Assembly: GCA_947624495.1 (NCBI GenBank)
Contig: CANQKP010000002.1
Span: 1 to 38,824, forward strand
DNA from: an uncultured Monoglobus sp.
GTDB lineage: Bacteria > Bacillota > Clostridia > Monoglobales > Monoglobaceae
Reading direction: 5' to 3'
Length of the DNA: 38,824 bases
Made by a program: the position numbers and the translations under genes. How positions within the stretch are numbered: the first letter of the stretch is position 1; every line of letters begins with the position of its first letter. The notes under the pieces were generated by a model. That model worked only from the letters and a program-made list of their open reading frames with translations, was not told the DNA's origin and did no database searches. Shown piece after piece: positions 36,236-38,824 of the stretch.

Positions 36236-36733
36236 ATGGCAAACACATTAAAGAGCAAAATACTTGATATACTGCACAGGGATTGCAGGATCAGCAACGA
36301 TGAGATAGCAAAAATGACCGGCTCTGCCGCAGATGAGGTCGCGCAGATAATCAGCGAGCTGGAAAGAGACGGCGTTATCATGGGCTACGGCGCGAAAGTA
36401 AACTGGGACAAGGCGTCGGGTCCGGACTCGGTAACGGCGTATATCGAGCTGCGCGTAACTCCTCTTGAGAGTCTCGGCTTTGACCGTGTTGCCGAAAGAA
36501 TATATCAGTACCCCGAAGTTAAGTCGGTCAATCTGATGAGCGGAAGCTATGACTTCGGCATTACGGTCGAAGGCTCAAATATACGCGAGATCTCATCGTT
36601 CATATCCGAACACCTTGCCACCATGAATTCGGTTGTGGGCACAGCCACTCACTTTGTGCTTAAGCGCTATAAGTTTGACGGCGTTATATGCGGCGAGACC
36701 GAAACGGATGACAGGGAGGTAATTTCCCTATGA
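36236..36733 (+). CDS. Lrp/AsnC-family transcriptional regulator
   Basis: ILDILHRDCRISNDEIAKMTGSAADEVAQIISELERDGVIMGYGAKVNWDK plus RAM-like domain. Confidence 0.93.
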   Translation: MANTLKSKILDILHRDCRISNDEIAKMTGSAADEVAQIISELERDGVIMGYGAKVNWDKASGPDSVTAYIELRVTPLESLGFDRVAERIYQYPEVKSVNLMSGSYDFGITVEGSNIREISSFISEHLATMNSVVGTATHFVLKRYKFDGVICGETETDDREVISL

Positions 36734-37908
36734 GCTTTAACCCCGAAAGTATGATAAACCGCACCGTGTCAAATATGCCGCCCTCCGGCATACGGCGATT
36801 CTTTGACGTGGCTGCCGAAATGGAGGACTGCATATCCCTGGGTGTCGGCGAGCCTGACTTTGTCACCCCGTGGCACATCAGGGACAAAGGCATTTACTCA
36901 CTTGAAAAGGGTCACACTCACTACACCTCAAATTCGGGTCTTAAGGAGCTGAGAGCGGAAATATGCAAGTACATGGAGCGTCGGTTCGGTCTTAAGTACG
37001 ACCCGATGACTCAGGCTCTGGTCACTGTGGGCGGCAGCGAGGCGATAGACCTGTTTCTGCGCACGGTCATAGAACCCGGAGACGAGATCCTGGTCTGCGA
37101 GCCGAGCTTTGTATGCTACAAGCCGCTCGTTCAGCTGGCGGGTGGTGTTCCGGTGGCAATCGAGACCAAGGAGGAAAACGACTTCCGCCTGACCCCGGAG
37201 GAGCTTAAGGCGGCGATAACTCCCAGAACCAAGGCGCTGGTTCTGCCGTTTCCCAACAATCCCACCGGCGCGATCATGACCAAAACCGACCTTGAAGGTA
37301 TAGCCGATGTACTGCGAAACACTGATATCATGGTGCTCTCCGACGAGATCTACGCCGAGCTTACATACACCGACGAGCGGCACGTCTCAATTGCCGAGAT
37401 CGATGATATGTATGACCGCACTGTGGTTGTCAGCGGTTTTTCCAAGAGCTATGCCATGACAGGCTGGAGACTCGGCTACGCGCTGGGAAATCCGGCGCTG
37501 ATCAAGGCGATGACCAAGGTCCACCAGTACGCGATAATGTCGGCTCCGACAACAGCCCAGTACGCGGCTATCGAGGCGCTTAAAAACGGCGACGCGGACA
37601 TTCAGGTCATGCGGGAGGACTATAACTACCGCAGACAGGTCATCGTGGGCGGCTTTAACGCAATGGGGCTTCACTGCTTTGAGCCAAAAGGCGCGTTTTA
37701 CTGCTTCCCCTGTATCAAAAGCACCGGTATGAATTCGGAAAAATTCTGCGAAACGCTGCTGCACAGCAAAAAGCTTGCGGTTGTACCCGGAAACGCGTTC
37801 GGCGAAAGCGGCGAGGGATTTATCCGCTGCTCCTACGCATACTCAATAAAAAACATCAACGAAGCCCTTAACCGTATGGAAGCGTTTCTGCGCGAAATAA
37901 GAAAATAG
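36730..37908 (+). CDS. Class I/II PLP-dependent aminotransferase
   Basis: VGEPDFVTPWHI, FPNNPTGAIMTK, SDEIYAELTY, SGFSKSYAMTGWRLGYALG; ATGA overlap with the Lrp gene. Confidence 0.95.
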   Translation: MSFNPESMINRTVSNMPPSGIRRFFDVAAEMEDCISLGVGEPDFVTPWHIRDKGIYSLEKGHTHYTSNSGLKELRAEICKYMERRFGLKYDPMTQALVTVGGSEAIDLFLRTVIEPGDEILVCEPSFVCYKPLVQLAGGVPVAIETKEENDFRLTPEELKAAITPRTKALVLPFPNNPTGAIMTKTDLEGIADVLRNTDIMVLSDEIYAELTYTDERHVSIAEIDDMYDRTVVVSGFSKSYAMTGWRLGYALGNPALIKAMTKVHQYAIMSAPTTAQYAAIEALKNGDADIQVMREDYNYRRQVIVGGFNAMGLHCFEPKGAFYCFPCIKSTGMNSEKFCETLLHSKKLAVVPGNAFGESGEGFIRCSYAYSIKNINEALNRMEAFLREIRK

Positions 37909-37936
37909 CATTGTTTATGAAACGAGTGACACAAAT

Positions 37937-38824
37937 ATGAGTATAATAACCCGCCTTGAGGCGGACAGAAATTTAAGCGGCGCCGAGTTCCGCGCCCTGC
38001 TTGAGACTGATGAATATGACGCTGAGCTTCGGGCGGCGGCAGATCGCGTCCGCAGGAGCGTGTACGGCACGGATGTGTACATCCGCGGCTTGATTGAATT
38101 TACAAACTATTGCAAAAACGACTGTCTTTACTGTGGGATACGGCGTTCGAACAAAAACGCCGTCCGGTACCGTCTGAGCCGCGGGGAGATCCTCGGCTGC
38201 TGCGCCGAGGGCTACCGTCTGGGCTTCCGCACTTTTGTGCTTCAGGGCGGCGAGGACCCGTTCTATACCGATGATGTCATGTGCGAAATTGTTTCCGAAA
38301 TACGGAAAAACTATCCGGACTGCGCCATAACCCTTTCTATAGGCGAAAAATCCGAGGCGAGCTACCGCGCGTTATTTAAAGCGGGCGCAAACCGATACCT
38401 GCTGCGCCACGAGACCGCCGACGCCCGCCACTACTCAAGGCTGCACCCCGCCGGAATGAGCGGCAGGGCGCGCAGAGAATGTTTATTTACTCTTAAAAAA
38501 ATCGGTTATCAGGTAGGCGCTGGCTTTATGATCGGCTCGCCCTATCAGACCACAGACTGCATCATTGCCGACCTTGGGTTTCTGCGTGAGCTTGAGCCGC
38601 ATATGATAGGCATAGGTCCTTATATCACCCATGCCGACACTCCGTTTGCCGGTTTCAAAAACGGCAGTATGGAGCTGACCCTCAGGCTGATATCAATACT
38701 GAGGCTTATGTTCCCGAAGGCGCTTATCCCGTCAACCACCGCCCTTGGTACAATTCACCCAAACGGCAGGGAACTCGGACTTAAAGCGGGCGCAAACGTT
38801 GTGATGCAAAATCTGTCGCCCGTG
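37937..38824 (+). CDS. hydE: [FeFe] hydrogenase H-cluster radical SAM maturase HydE, C-terminus beyond the window
   Basis: My own reading; not in the ORF track because it runs off the edge. DVYIRGLIEFTNYCKNDCLYCGIRRSNKNAVRYRLSRGEIL (CxxxCxxC), GFRTFVLQGGEDPFYTDD, GAGFMIGSPYQT. Confidence 0.88.
   Translation, partial: MSIITRLEADRNLSGAEFRALLETDEYDAELRAAADRVRRSVYGTDVYIRGLIEFTNYCKNDCLYCGIRRSNKNAVRYRLSRGEILGCCAEGYRLGFRTFVLQGGEDPFYTDDVMCEIVSEIRKNYPDCAITLSIGEKSEASYRALFKAGANRYLLRHETADARHYSRLHPAGMSGRARRECLFTLKKIGYQVGAGFMIGSPYQTTDCIIADLGFLRELEPHMIGIGPYITHADTPFAGFKNGSMELTLRLISILRLMFPKALIPSTTALGTIHPNGRELGLKAGANVVMQNLSPV

Overview
The window looks like a chromosomal segment of a spore-forming Clostridia-type Firmicute. 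Most of it is conserved housekeeping DNA with small accessory patches. From left to right: (i) a pectin/uronate block, with a secreted PL1-type pectate lyase running off the left edge (missed by the ORF track), kdgK, uxaC and an AraC-type regulator; (ii) an accessory patch with an SLH-domain pseudogene, an XRE regulator with overlapping divergent promoters, a RelB/DinJ-YoeB toxin-antitoxin pair and a CDF transporter; (iii) the dgt-dnaG-rpoD operon with trmK-nif3 head-to-head; (iv) a dcw cluster (mraZ-rsmH-ftsL-PBP-murE-murF-mraY-ftsW-murG-murA-ftsQ, no murD) ending in a SGNH/CE12-like esterase; (v) spmA-spmB, gltX, an atypical metG, a second dgt, an Lrp regulator, an aminotransferase and a partial hydE at the right edge. 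The most surprising signal is inside dnaG. A 99-bp in-frame segment encodes a near-textbook piece of FolD ([33 protein letters not shown]). It is bounded by a 7-bp direct repeat (GTGGTCA), and removing it restores an ordinary-looking DnaG sequence. Other leads are R/Y/G-rich disordered cytoplasmic tails on three divisome proteins, 10-bp-periodic MraZ-like boxes at the mraZ promoter, 10-bp tandem operators at the TA promoter, and a hairpin-rich ~300-bp element that appears to have split and duplicated a terminator hairpin. No CRISPR array, rRNA, tRNA or transposase was recognised. Family calls are by reading motifs; no database searches were run.
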